NCBI GenBank assembly: GCA_031472005.1 | Contig: PZJY01000001.1 | Coordinates: 868,001 to 932,000, forward strand | From: Tetracladium setigerum | Taxonomy: Eukaryota; Ascomycota; Leotiomycetes; Helotiales | DNA length: 64,000 nt | Reading direction: 5' to 3' | Shown: positions 33,512-43,464 of the stretch, piece by piece | Numbering within the stretch: the first letter of the stretch is position 1 | Layout of the letters: each line of letters opens with the position of its first letter | Notes under the pieces: model-generated | The model's database searches: none | The model's input: only the letters and a program-made list of their open reading frames with translations | Told to the model about the DNA's origin: nothing | Position numbers and translations under genes: made by a program

Positions 33512-36295
33512 TCACATTGCCACACAGCCAATCCCATACATGGCCCTCTCAACCTGTGTCTTCACAGTATACCAATCGGCCCTCCTCTCTGCAAATTCAT
33601 AAACTTCCTCCGCCCTAAAAATCCCATAAAACCGATCACCATCAGCAATGACCTCAGCCATCTCCTTCGCATGCTTCGCCTCAATCAAGTAAATCTGACT
33701 CAGCTCCCTCAATGCCTTGAAGTATTGCAGTAAATCTTGATTTTTGAGCGTTTTGATGTAGATGAAATAGAGATTCATGTCAGAGATTAGCTTCATGGAG
33801 CCGTCGGTGCTGATGCGCTGACGCTTGAGATGTTTGCAAACAGCGGCAAAGAGGCGGAGTCCAACTTCTTGGTTGAAGACATCAAGCATGGTTTTATCAG
33901 TGCTTCCTGTGAGCATCTTCGTGTGAGATTCGACAATGTTGACGACTTGTTCGGCGGTTTTGGTGGGGCTGATGTCGAAGTCGAGCATTTTGCCGTTCGC
34001 AGCTGGAGCGGGATTGTAGTCTGTTGGTGCTTGGGTTGTTGCGCAAACATACTCGACTTCGTCCATTAGAACGTCAATACCTTTGTTAAGTCCAGCTGCT
34101 ACTCTCTCGTCTAGCATTTGTTCGAATTTCTTCTTGGCCTGGACGGCTGGATCCAGGAAGTCATTGCGGTCGGTTAACTTGTAAGCGGCAAGTTGTTGCT
34201 CGTAGAAGACATCTACCATCTGCGATATGAGATCTCCTACATTGACCAACTCCAAAAAGGTAACTAGAGGAGCTACGCCTTGTTGATGCTCGCTAACCTC
34301 TCTTGGGTTATACTTTGAGAGATGATCGACCGCCTTGTCAAACCCAACCTTCATGTGCCTGGTTCCAAGAATCTGAAGTAGCAGCACAAAAATAGCCTGA
34401 CATTGCTCTTTGGCTTCCTCCCCAGTCTGACCGCCAAGACGGACGAATAGCGCTGCACGCTCAATACTGGCTTTCGCAGAATGAGTCAAGTCTAGTGCAA
34501 CCTCAATGCTGAAAAGTGATCGAATTCCTTCAAGCCTCGAGGCCATCAGCGCTGCCTTCGCGGCTAACTCATCCGTCGGTGCCTCCGCAGGTAACGGAGT
34601 TAACGAACGGTCGGCTGACGGACCTTGGCTCGGAGTTTCCGGTCTTGAGGGGAAAGGCGAGAGAGCAGGGGTCGTCGTCAAAGTATTTCGATTTGCTGTT
34701 ACTTGTAGTGCCGGAGTTGGTGTCGCTTTGGCGAAGGGAGACGAGAGTGGAAAACTAGGAAGGACATTTACGGGCATCATGACAACCTTCTTGAATGAGC
34801 TCAGGAAGTCCTTTTTGTCAGCTTGCCGATTGACATTAGCCATGAAGAACGATTCGGTAGTAGCATCTTGTTCGGAAAGTTTGTTTTCCCAATTGGCAAC
34901 CTCAGTCTCGGCGTGTGCTTTGAAATGATCAAGCTCGTCCGCCAGGTAGAGGTCTACATGTGGCTCAAATACTCTGATGATGACCCCTTTCACTTTCTCT
35001 GCAAAGTCTTCGCCGGAATTCTTGGTCGGTTTAAGACTCGCCGCAAATAAACAGCTTTGCTCGAATATTCCAGCAACAGCTTTCAAATACGAGGCGATAC
35101 CTCGTTGATGGGCTTCGTCAAAAAGAGGCGTAACATATTCCATGAGAATGTCCTCGCCCACTTTGTCCAAAAGCGATTGCAAGACGTCAACTCCGCTGGG
35201 AAAGACTCGATCGATGATCCCGGCTTGTTCGTTGATCTTTGTTGACAGATTTTCCAAGAATTCTTGGGAAGGGGTCAATTTGACTCCGTCGGCTGAGTCT
35301 CGATCGATGCAATCCATACAGTTACGCAGGATATCGCGATCAGAAAACAGTGGGTGTTTCTGCACAAAAAGTTCTATTCCCGCTTGGCCACCATTCAAAA
35401 CCCCTAGAACGTGAGCATATCGGCGCATTCTCCCATCAATATCCCACGCCTCAAATCCTTGCTCGAACTCCCGTAGTACAGCGGTCTCAAAAATACCCGT
35501 CATGGCCTCCAATTTCTCCTCACGGCTTCTCCATCCTTGAGCCCAATCGCTTTTCGAAAACACATGCAAATGTGCCAACATCTGCGCCTGTTGTTCGGGA
35601 TCCCGGTACACCCTGAATATAACCGGATCAACATGGCTTTTCGACTTTGCAAGATCAAAATAAAAAGGTGCCAGGGCAGCGTATATCTTTCCATATTCGT
35701 GACGTGCAGAACCGCGTATAGACCTAACTCCAGCAAATATATTCAACAACGCTTCTGGCTCCAGCATTGGTGCCCGAGATGCAGACGTGGGCACCAGATT
35801 GCCAGGAGTTGATATTGCCAAAGTCTCGAATCCATCCATCGTAACTCCCGTAGGTTTTAAAGTTGTCCCCATGGCTTTCTGTCGTTCTTCCTCCAACCCC
35901 GCATCGAAGAGTGTCATTCTCTTGACCGAGTTTGTGCCGTTAACTCCAATTCCCGTCCTTTTCGCATCTTCCTCTGCCTTCAGCCTCATTATCTCCCTCT
36001 TCCTCTTCAGTGCGTCTTCGAATCGCTTCCTTGCCTCACCCTCATTCCACAATCCCATGTGATTCAGTCGTTGCACCCATCTTGAATCTTCGTAAGCCAT
36101 TTCCAGCATTCGTTTTGAGGTCCGCGCGAAGTGCATGAGGTCGGGAATGGGTAGATAGTCTAGTATCATCGAGATAATTTCGGCAGGCAGCACAGGCTTG
36201 CTATCGATTATTTGTGTTGCTTTGAGGGAGGCGAGAATGTTGCTGCCGCCTCTGGAACCTCCGCCCGTAACGGGAGCTCTTTTGAAGTTGGACAT
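33512..36295 (-). CDS. rcy1: Recyclin-1 (F-box, Sec10-like)
   Basis: A single uninterrupted exon of 927 residues. Near the N-terminus an F-box is visible (LPAEIISMILDYLPIPDLMHFARTS, about 37-61). The remainder is helical and Sec10/exocyst-like (LEGIRSLFSIEVALDLTHSA, LVTFLELVNVGDLISQMVDV, MLTGSTDKTMLDVFNQEVGL, ALRELSQIYLIEAKHAKEMA), as in yeast Rcy1 and fission yeast Pof6. These act in endosome-to-Golgi recycling and late cytokinesis through an SCF-like complex. A Thr/Pro-rich linker (RPETPSQGPSADRSLTPLP) splits the helical region. Length agrees with the filamentous fungal family. It shows no frame break despite its size. Confidence 0.9.
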   Translation of the reverse strand: MSNFKRAPVTGGGSRGGSNILASLKATQIIDSKPVLPAEIISMILDYLPIPDLMHFARTSKRMLEMAYEDSRWVQRLNHMGLWNEGEARKRFEDALKRKREIMRLKAEEDAKRTGIGVNGTNSVKRMTLFDAGLEEERQKAMGTTLKPTGVTMDGFETLAISTPGNLVPTSASRAPMLEPEALLNIFAGVRSIRGSARHEYGKIYAALAPFYFDLAKSKSHVDPVIFRVYRDPEQQAQMLAHLHVFSKSDWAQGWRSREEKLEAMTGIFETAVLREFEQGFEAWDIDGRMRRYAHVLGVLNGGQAGIELFVQKHPLFSDRDILRNCMDCIDRDSADGVKLTPSQEFLENLSTKINEQAGIIDRVFPSGVDVLQSLLDKVGEDILMEYVTPLFDEAHQRGIASYLKAVAGIFEQSCLFAASLKPTKNSGEDFAEKVKGVIIRVFEPHVDLYLADELDHFKAHAETEVANWENKLSEQDATTESFFMANVNRQADKKDFLSSFKKVVMMPVNVLPSFPLSSPFAKATPTPALQVTANRNTLTTTPALSPFPSRPETPSQGPSADRSLTPLPAEAPTDELAAKAALMASRLEGIRSLFSIEVALDLTHSAKASIERAALFVRLGGQTGEEAKEQCQAIFVLLLQILGTRHMKVGFDKAVDHLSKYNPREVSEHQQGVAPLVTFLELVNVGDLISQMVDVFYEQQLAAYKLTDRNDFLDPAVQAKKKFEQMLDERVAAGLNKGIDVLMDEVEYVCATTQAPTDYNPAPAANGKMLDFDISPTKTAEQVVNIVESHTKMLTGSTDKTMLDVFNQEVGLRLFAAVCKHLKRQRISTDGSMKLISDMNLYFIYIKTLKNQDLLQYFKALRELSQIYLIEAKHAKEMAEVIADGDRFYGIFRAEEVYEFAERRADWYTVKTQVERAMYGIGCVAM

Positions 36296-36973
36296 GATGG
36301 TGGTCCATAGACTGCTGAACCATCAAGTGTCCGGAACAGCGACTGTTTGTTGATTATAACATGCGGATATGAATGTTAGTAGGACATGAATGAGGTCGGG
36401 ATGATTGAGTTGTTGTAAGCGGGTCCGTCGGTATACGAGCTACCAAGCCGGTTAAAACTCGGTTAAAAAGGAAAGACATCAGGTACGGAGTACAACCGTT
36501 TGAGAGAAATGTTCTGGCTGCCTTATTTACCTAGATACTGTACCTCTGTGTGAATTGTGTGAATAATATGCGCAGTGAAATACTGTTTTCTCTCGTTGCT
36601 TGAGAATTTGTCTCAAGAACAGACACGAAGTAGTGTCGAATCGTCGGCGCAAGTAACCGCCGGTGTCCCTCCGGCTTGCAATAGTTCGTATTTTGGCGAC
36701 TAAAAGGCACAATCAAGAATATGTTTAACTTCAAAAATTTCGACACGCGTACACCGTAAGTATTGAGAAGTGCATGTATTTATTTCTTACCTGAGGTAGG
36801 TACCTAGTTCTGTGGCTTTTATAGTGAGGAACTCTTAAGCGAAGAATACCAAGATACATACTACCCTCGAATAAAAAGTATATGCGTCTTAACTTCCAAT
36901 CGAACTCATTTCTCATGTAATCTTTCCCTTACAATCATAGTTAGTCATAATTATAATCATCGAGTGACCGATA
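36296..36973. other. Intergenic region upstream of rcy1
   Basis: 678 bp between the rcy1 start and the irc20 stop. It contains a TACTGTAC site at 36536-36543 and TACCTAGG-type motifs near 36526-36540 and 36790-36808. No gene is supported. Confidence 0.6.
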
Positions 36974-39900
36974 TCAAGCATCTACAACCATCATTCTTCC
37001 TTCCGCAGCCCCTGCTCTCAACTCCCTGGCGATGTCAGCGTCATGACTCAAATCGCTATTCTCTAACGTCCTGACCGCCGTCCTCCGCTGTCCAGTACCA
37101 CCAAATAAACACTCCCACAGGTCGTTTTTATGGACCATCTCACCTCCCTTGCCTCCTTTCGCCAACAATGCTGTCAGAGAAGCCTTTTCAAGCTCCATCG
37201 AATTCGCTTCTTCGAGTTTGGCATCGACCAATTCGACAGGACTGAGCTCCCTAGATTTGCCTTTCCTATTAGAAAGAGCCTGGCTGATGTGCTCCATCCG
37301 TCGTTTGACTGACAGCTGATGGATGGATTCTTCTACTGTTCCGTCAATGAGGTAGAGCCAGACATTAGTGTCTTGATGTTGACCGATTCGATCAACTCGT
37401 GCAATGGCTTGGAGTTCAAGAGCGGTATTAAGCAATGGCTCGCAGAGAAATACGTGGCTTGCATTGACGAGATTCAGGCCTGAGCTGTGAGCTCGGGCAT
37501 GTAACAGGAAGCATTCAACACTTGGATCATCCTTGAACTTTTCTATGCCCTTTGGTTTGTCAATTGATGAGAACCCAATCCTGTAGCGTTGAAAAGCTTG
37601 TGCAAGAACATCCAGAAAGTCTTTGAATTGGGAGAATATAATCGACTTAGCGCCAGGATCCGATTCTCTAAGCCAAATCAGATGTCTCGCCAGGGTGTCT
37701 ACTTTTGTGGTGAATGAAGGGCCGTCGAGTTCCACATTCTTAATTTCTGAAAGCTTGGACTTGCTAATCTCACTGTATATTGCCGATTTTCGAGATGTTG
37801 ATGTTGGCGATACGCGATCCTGGGCGGCGTGGTTTGATTCCTCGGTCTGTATGGATAGCTCTTGGGGTTTGTAGGTGATATCATGTAGATCCGTTTGTCG
37901 AAGTTTTCTCTTGCAGATTGGACAGTTCTTGTGTGAACTCCACCACAAGCCTATGCACTCTTTGCAATATTGATGGCCACAAACTGTGAGAGCTCCAACA
38001 TCGAAAGATTCTTTGCAAATCACGCACATTCTTTGTTCTTCTGTGTTGGATGCTTCCAATCGCAGATGATCTAAGTAGCGACGCTTCGACTTCGATACCG
38101 CAAGCTTTCGGGATATCTTCTCCTCGTTTTCTAACATTTTAGCAATTACTTGTTCGTTGTTCTGACCTACATACGGTACAGAAGGAATTAGCATTCTCTC
38201 TTTGGAAAGGAAACGTGCGCAGAGAAAGAAATCCTGCCAACAGCCGTCGCCACCACGAGCACAGCGAACAAATAAAGACTTGTGACGAGATGAGTTTTCA
38301 TAGGAGAAATAACAGGCTAGATTAGCAGGGCGAAAAACACCGAAAGCCGAATTTCGTTTGCACAATCTCAACAATATTGACTCTTCGATCCAGCAGATTT
38401 AATTTTTCTTACTGGTCGAGCAATATCAACTGCCTGACGTCAGGCAGATTCCGTATTAATCGTGCCCCCAAAAGTAGGCCTGTCAATCTCCCCAAAAGTA
38501 ATAGATCAATTCATCGAAGGGGCAAGAAATGGAGAACTGCTACGCACCTTCATAAGGCCCAACCATATCCGAAACCGCCTGAAGTTGACGATAGTATTCA
38601 AGTCTTACTCTCTCAAGATTGATAAACAAGTCAATCTCTTTCTCTAAAGCAGTGGTGGCTTTCAATTGCTCACTCAAATGCTTTTGGGTTGTAGTGAGCT
38701 GTTCGTCGATAATTGTGAGCTCATTGCGGGCCCGTGAACTACCACCCTCTGCACTTGATCTCAACAATGCCGCCGAACCACGAAGCTCGGCGATGGTACC
38801 TCGAACGGATCCCATTTCCTTGGTTGGCTTGATACCTCCCCGAATCTTAAGCAATTCAAGCATCTTCTCCGGTGCAGGCCCCTCGCCTTTTCTAGCTACC
38901 TCGAGAGCCATTTTGACATCATGCACAATGAGAACACTTTCTTGGCCAGTGAGAGCTTCGTACCTGTCGGTAAGGACTGCTCGGATTGCCAAAATGAAAG
39001 CCGTCACTTCGTCCTGGGTCTTGGTAGAATCTTCGTATTCTTCACCCGTCAACTCCACACCTTCTTGATCTTCATCAACAAGTGGACGGAGGAGGAAGCG
39101 AATTGCAACTTCTCTCCACTCATCAAGAATGTTAGCCTGGTTGTCGAGGACCTCTGCCAAAGCATCCAGCTGGGTAATGGCCCGCCGACTTTCTATGCCA
39201 CCTAATGAAGGGTTGGTGGGAAACTCTGGAATTTGGACGAATGATTGTGTAGCTGCCTGTTTAGAAACAAACTTCATGAGTTTCTCAACCTTACGGTAAG
39301 CCTTGAAAAAAAATGTTAGCTAAGACCTTGATACTGGATTAATTGATGGGTTTCTGATCCCAGAACAATTTTACAGAACTAGAATTCATGACAAGCCCAT
39401 ATTACTGGCACTGCTCTTGAATAGTAGCTGGCTTACCTCATGCAGAATCTCCTGGCGCAAATCTTTGGCTCTCTCATATCCATCTATCTCCATCTTCTCC
39501 AGTGCTTGAAATTCGGCAGATTCTGGAGCTGTCATATCTTCATTAGACTTGATTTGAAAGTATGCATTTGCTTGAAAAAACACGGCCATGTGCTGAATCT
39601 CTAAAGCACCGCGGAGCCGGTTTCTAAAAACGCCCAGGGAGACGCCGGATCAATTCTATAACTCAGTCAGAGTCTAAAGCTAAAGTCCAATATAAAAACT
39701 TACTCTTCTTCCTCATCGGAATTTTCACTTCCTGTTTGGTGTGGCGGATTCATTTCATCAGACTTTCCTTCTGTCTGATCCTTCAAAGTCTCTGATCGAA
39801 GTTTTTCTCGGCATTCATTAACAATCTCAGAAGCCTCATGGAGGGCTTCTGTCCAGATTTCTAGGGCTTCTTTCACTCGGGGCCTTAAAAAAAAAGGTTA

Positions 39901-42275
39901 ACTGGGGTCTCTTACGATAAGTGCGGTCCCTCTATGGAGCTGGGCTTTTCCGTGCCTATTGAAGCGAATTTTGCTTTGATTTTCCATGCATGATTGCGCT
40001 TCTAACACTTTATCTGTAGATTTGACTTCCCCTTGTGCGCTTAGGCTGGAAAAGAGTTCCAAAAAAAAAGTCAATACGTACGAGTTCTCATAGAGCTGAC
40101 CTCGCTTCATCTTGAGAATCAGGAGTGCCCTCTGATCAGTTCGGACTGCCAAATCAGTTTGCTCCATCATCACATCGAGAACCTGGTCTACAGTCCGAAG
40201 AGGGCCATCTTTTTGCCCGAGAGCCCGACGATTCCGGCCGCCAACTTCTGGGTGCAATGCAGTCTGTCGAAGACGTACGAGCCCTATGTTTGGAATCAGT
40301 ATGTGCCTCTGGTGCCAAAATAGGATGCGGAATGTTTCATTGACTTACAGGTCCTCATTATATCCGACACTGCATCATAATCCCAGTTATCCGTGAGTGG
40401 ATTCCCTTGTGAATCAAGACCTGCTTCGTCGCACATCTGGGTAAACAATTCTTGGTAGTACTGCTCCTCGATCGGTGTGAATGGCACTGTGATCACGTAG
40501 CGTCTCTGAGCAGGAAGTTTTAGTTCCTCTCGGACACTTTGCTTGCTGTGCCTGATCGCAAGAATACCGAATAACTTCTTAAAGTCGTGCTTGTGAGAGG
40601 AAATGAGAGATGACCATATGTGTTTGCTATCTGCAAATGGATAATATCGAAGGAAGATAAGAAGACCATGAAGATCGTTCACATTTTTCCTGACCGGAGT
40701 TCCTGTAATTGCCCAAGCATTGACACGAGGAATCATTCTGGCAACCACGGCAGCTTTACTCACCCCGCTTTCGACCATCTGAGCCTCGTCAAGGCATACT
40801 CTATACCTACTCAAAAGTTAGCATGAAATCCATCTAATATAGTGGTGTTGATTTTACCATTTCAATTGCATCAAAGGTGATTTCGGCCTTTGATACTTGG
40901 ATGGTGTCCGCAAGGTCTTTTCACCGTTCAGCTGTGTATAGTAGATTTCCGCAGCCAGAACAGAGTATGTGGTCACAACGATATCTGAAGTTGCAAGCTC
41001 TTCCAACGAATTTAGATGATTCAGATTTTCGTGTCCCTTGACTCCCTCGTAATACATGACTTTAAGGTGTGGAGCATGCTTATTTATTTCTGAGACCCAT
41101 TGCTGTAGGATGGAAGGGGGAGAAATAATAAGAGTAGCAGGTGTGGGGCGAACAGTGGTTCCAGTGAAAGAGTCAAAGACTGTTTCCGCCAAATCTGCCG
41201 GTCTCCTGTGAAGGCAAATCAATGATATCATTTCGACAGTTTTACCAAGTCCCATTTCTTCGGCGAGAATACCACCTCTCAGATCCTGTTGAGTGGCTTC
41301 GAATGGAGCCACATCCAATGTCACTAGACCAAAGAGGTGACTAACATAACAACGCCGGTTGTTCGAATCGTGACATTCAATGAAAGAAATTGGTAGTTCA
41401 GTATCCCCAAGTGATACCTTGTCCCTAATTCCCTGAGAAGACCACTCTACGCCCTCTGATTTCAAGAGAAACTGGACGGCTCGTTTCTGAAACGGATAGA
41501 GGGTGGCCTCTAGGCCAGGTACTTGCATTTCGGACACCTCGTTGGTTTTCGGCGGTGTATGTACACTTTCGTAGAAGTCTTTTGCCGTCCATTTCTTGCC
41601 AATGCTGACATTTGCATCTGGGAAATATCTGTTGAGCACTGCAGATAGAGTGATTGGAATTCGTTTAGTCCGCAAAATGGAATATGGAGAAACTGTGACA
41701 TTCCACTTGATGCTGGCTGAGATGCGAAGGATACAAGATCCGTCTCTGGCCGTTAGAGCAAGTCCAAATTCGGTCCAGATCTTTCCCTGGCCACTTGAAA
41801 ATCTCCTGCAATCTCTGTCTACTTGGAGAGCTATAAGGAAGTCGTCAAATTCTGCTGGGTTATTCGGTATGGTAGCTTGAAAACTAATAGCGTAGGACCC
41901 ATCCTCGAGAAATTCAAGGCATTCGGGGCCTTGTTCCGCCCGTTTCCATCGAACTATTGTCCGCACATCGCTTCTCTCCACCGAGGAACCTATGCTTAAC
42001 GCCGGTGACGGGGCAAATTCGACATCCCACACAGCCTTTTTAACCACGATATGATCGAGGGCTGACTCCTTTGCCACTATTGCAACCGGGCTACTTTCTA
42101 AACTTTGGTCTTGATTCACTTTCTGTCGTTTGAGAGGACGTTCCGGAAGCGATTGTTGTTGTTGGAACAAAAACCGAAGAAGAGATTCTGGAATCTGATC
42201 CATTTTTGTGAGAGACGAGTCTGAGCTCGGGATATTGCGTGGGGAGAACGACACCGAGGATGAAGAGTGAGGCAT
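36974..42275 (-). CDS. irc20: SNF2-family ATPase with RING finger (Irc20/SHPRH type)
   Basis: Seven exons fit: 40858-42275, 40349-40806, 40082-40283, 39704-39883, 39437-39623, 38548-39301 and 36974-38166; they sum to 4392 nt and 1463 residues. Motif I is GGILAEEMGLGKTVEMISL (about 332-350). Motif II is DEAQ (479-482) in VCLDEAQMVESG. WAITGTPVRKNVNDLHGLL and WLVRLRQTALHPEVG follow. A C3HC4 RING lies between the two helicase lobes (C1114, C1117, C1129, H1131, C1134, C1137, C1148, C1151). The second lobe shows SIIFSQFKDFLDVLAQAF and ARVDRIGQHQDTNVWLY. This arrangement marks the Irc20/SHPRH group, which combines DNA translocase and ubiquitin ligase activity in genome maintenance. MDQIPESLLRF at 42203 is an alternative start. 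Two introns are unusual (see findings). Confidence 0.9.
38430..38447. promoter_or_regulatory. 18-bp palindrome with CRE core inside irc20 intron
   Basis: CTGCCTGACGTCAGGCAG is a perfect palindrome containing TGACGTCA, the ATF/CREB-type bZIP site. It lies in the 381-nt intron between the helical region and the RING exon. Confidence 0.6.
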
Positions 42276-42753
42276 GAAAAGAAGAAGAAGCACTTCTCTG
42301 AGCAATTCAATCCACGCTTGTCGATTTTGATATCATCGGTTTGAATGTGAAAACTGCTATATTTATCAGCTTGATAAGCAACCTTCATTCACCGCTGGTT
42401 ACAACAAAAACCAGCATTATGAATAGTATGTTGTTGAGTGCCAGAGAAAGGGAAATTGGATTTGGAAGAAGAGAGGGTGAGAGAGAGAGAGGGAGATGGA
42501 AGGCGAAGGCCCCAAACGCCAAGAATTAGGCGTCTAGCGTGGAGTCATTTTCACGTGACCATGTCAACTTTAGCGTGTTTTGACTTCGGGCTTTGGGAAT
42601 ATTTCGACTGCATTGTCTCCAAACCCCGACGAAGGAACGACGTCTCGCTCTTCTCACACAACTCACAGCGTCTTCTCCCAAGGTAAGCGCCCCAATTGCC
42701 TCAATTATCTCCAAGGTCCTCCTGCTCACAAATGCTCCTACAGAGCTGCCATC
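42276..42753. promoter_or_regulatory. Divergent promoter irc20 / mS41
   Basis: 478 bp separate the two start codons. On the mS41 side an AAGGTAAGC donor near 42679 and a CTACAG acceptor just before the ATG at 42754 suggest a short 5' UTR intron. Confidence 0.6.
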
Positions 42754-43464
42754 ATGATAATTAGACCAGCTCAAGCACGGGCAATTCCGTCCTTTCTCAC
42801 CCCATTCGCACAGTCTAGCGTAGCAACATCCTCAATACAATACCGATGCCTACACCAGAGCATGAAGGCTGCTCCTATTCCACGCCCGACACCATTCGTA
42901 CCTGATGCACAGACTTTCCTTACTCTCATCGGGCGCAACCTCAGCCAGCATGCATCGAAGATCCCATCATGGAAGGCCCTGTTCTCCTTAACCTCTGCAC
43001 AACTCAAAGAGCTTGGCATTGAACCTCCACGAAGCCGGAGATACCTCTTACGATGGCGCGAAAAGTTTAGGCATGGTCAATTTGGGATTGGCGGGGATAT
43101 CAAGTTTGTGGAGGATGGGGCTGCGCAATTGAGGGTTTTGGAACTACCACCACTGGCCTCCGATGCAACATCAGCAACAGCTCTCCTGAAAACAAAGAGG
43201 ATCGTCGTTAATGTGGGAGGCAGTGCTACGAGTTCCGATGGAACGCCAGCGGAGATGGTGCCTGTCAGGGGTTTACAGGTCAAAGGTGTACGAACGATCG
43301 TCGGACCACACGTCCAGCCCTTGAAAGGGGGGCAGGGAGCCAAGATTGAAATTAAAGAAGGACTCTGGGAGCAAAGGAGAGGACACAAGGTTGACGGTGG
43401 TGAAAGGAGGAAGGCCGAGGTTAGGGCCAAGAGACGTGGAGAAGCCAAACGGGCTGCAAGGTAG
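42754..43464 (+). CDS. fyv4: Mitochondrial small ribosomal subunit protein mS41 (IGR motif)
   Basis: 236 residues. The N-terminus is a mitochondrial presequence (MIIRPAQARAIPSFLTPFAQ...YRCLHQSM). The IGR domain is clear: FLTLIGRNLSQHASKIPSWK, LFSLTSAQLKELGIEPPRSR and RYLLRWREKFRHGQFG. This defines mS41/Fyv4, a component of the mitochondrial 37S subunit. A Gly/Lys/Arg-rich C-terminal extension (about residues 130-236, ending RRGEAKRAAR) is longer than in yeast Fyv4 (about 130 residues) but common in filamentous fungi. The ATG is chosen because it begins the presequence right after the likely 5' UTR intron. Confidence 0.9.
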   Translation: MIIRPAQARAIPSFLTPFAQSSVATSSIQYRCLHQSMKAAPIPRPTPFVPDAQTFLTLIGRNLSQHASKIPSWKALFSLTSAQLKELGIEPPRSRRYLLRWREKFRHGQFGIGGDIKFVEDGAAQLRVLELPPLASDATSATALLKTKRIVVNVGGSATSSDGTPAEMVPVRGLQVKGVRTIVGPHVQPLKGGQGAKIEIKEGLWEQRRGHKVDGGERRKAEVRAKRRGEAKRAAR

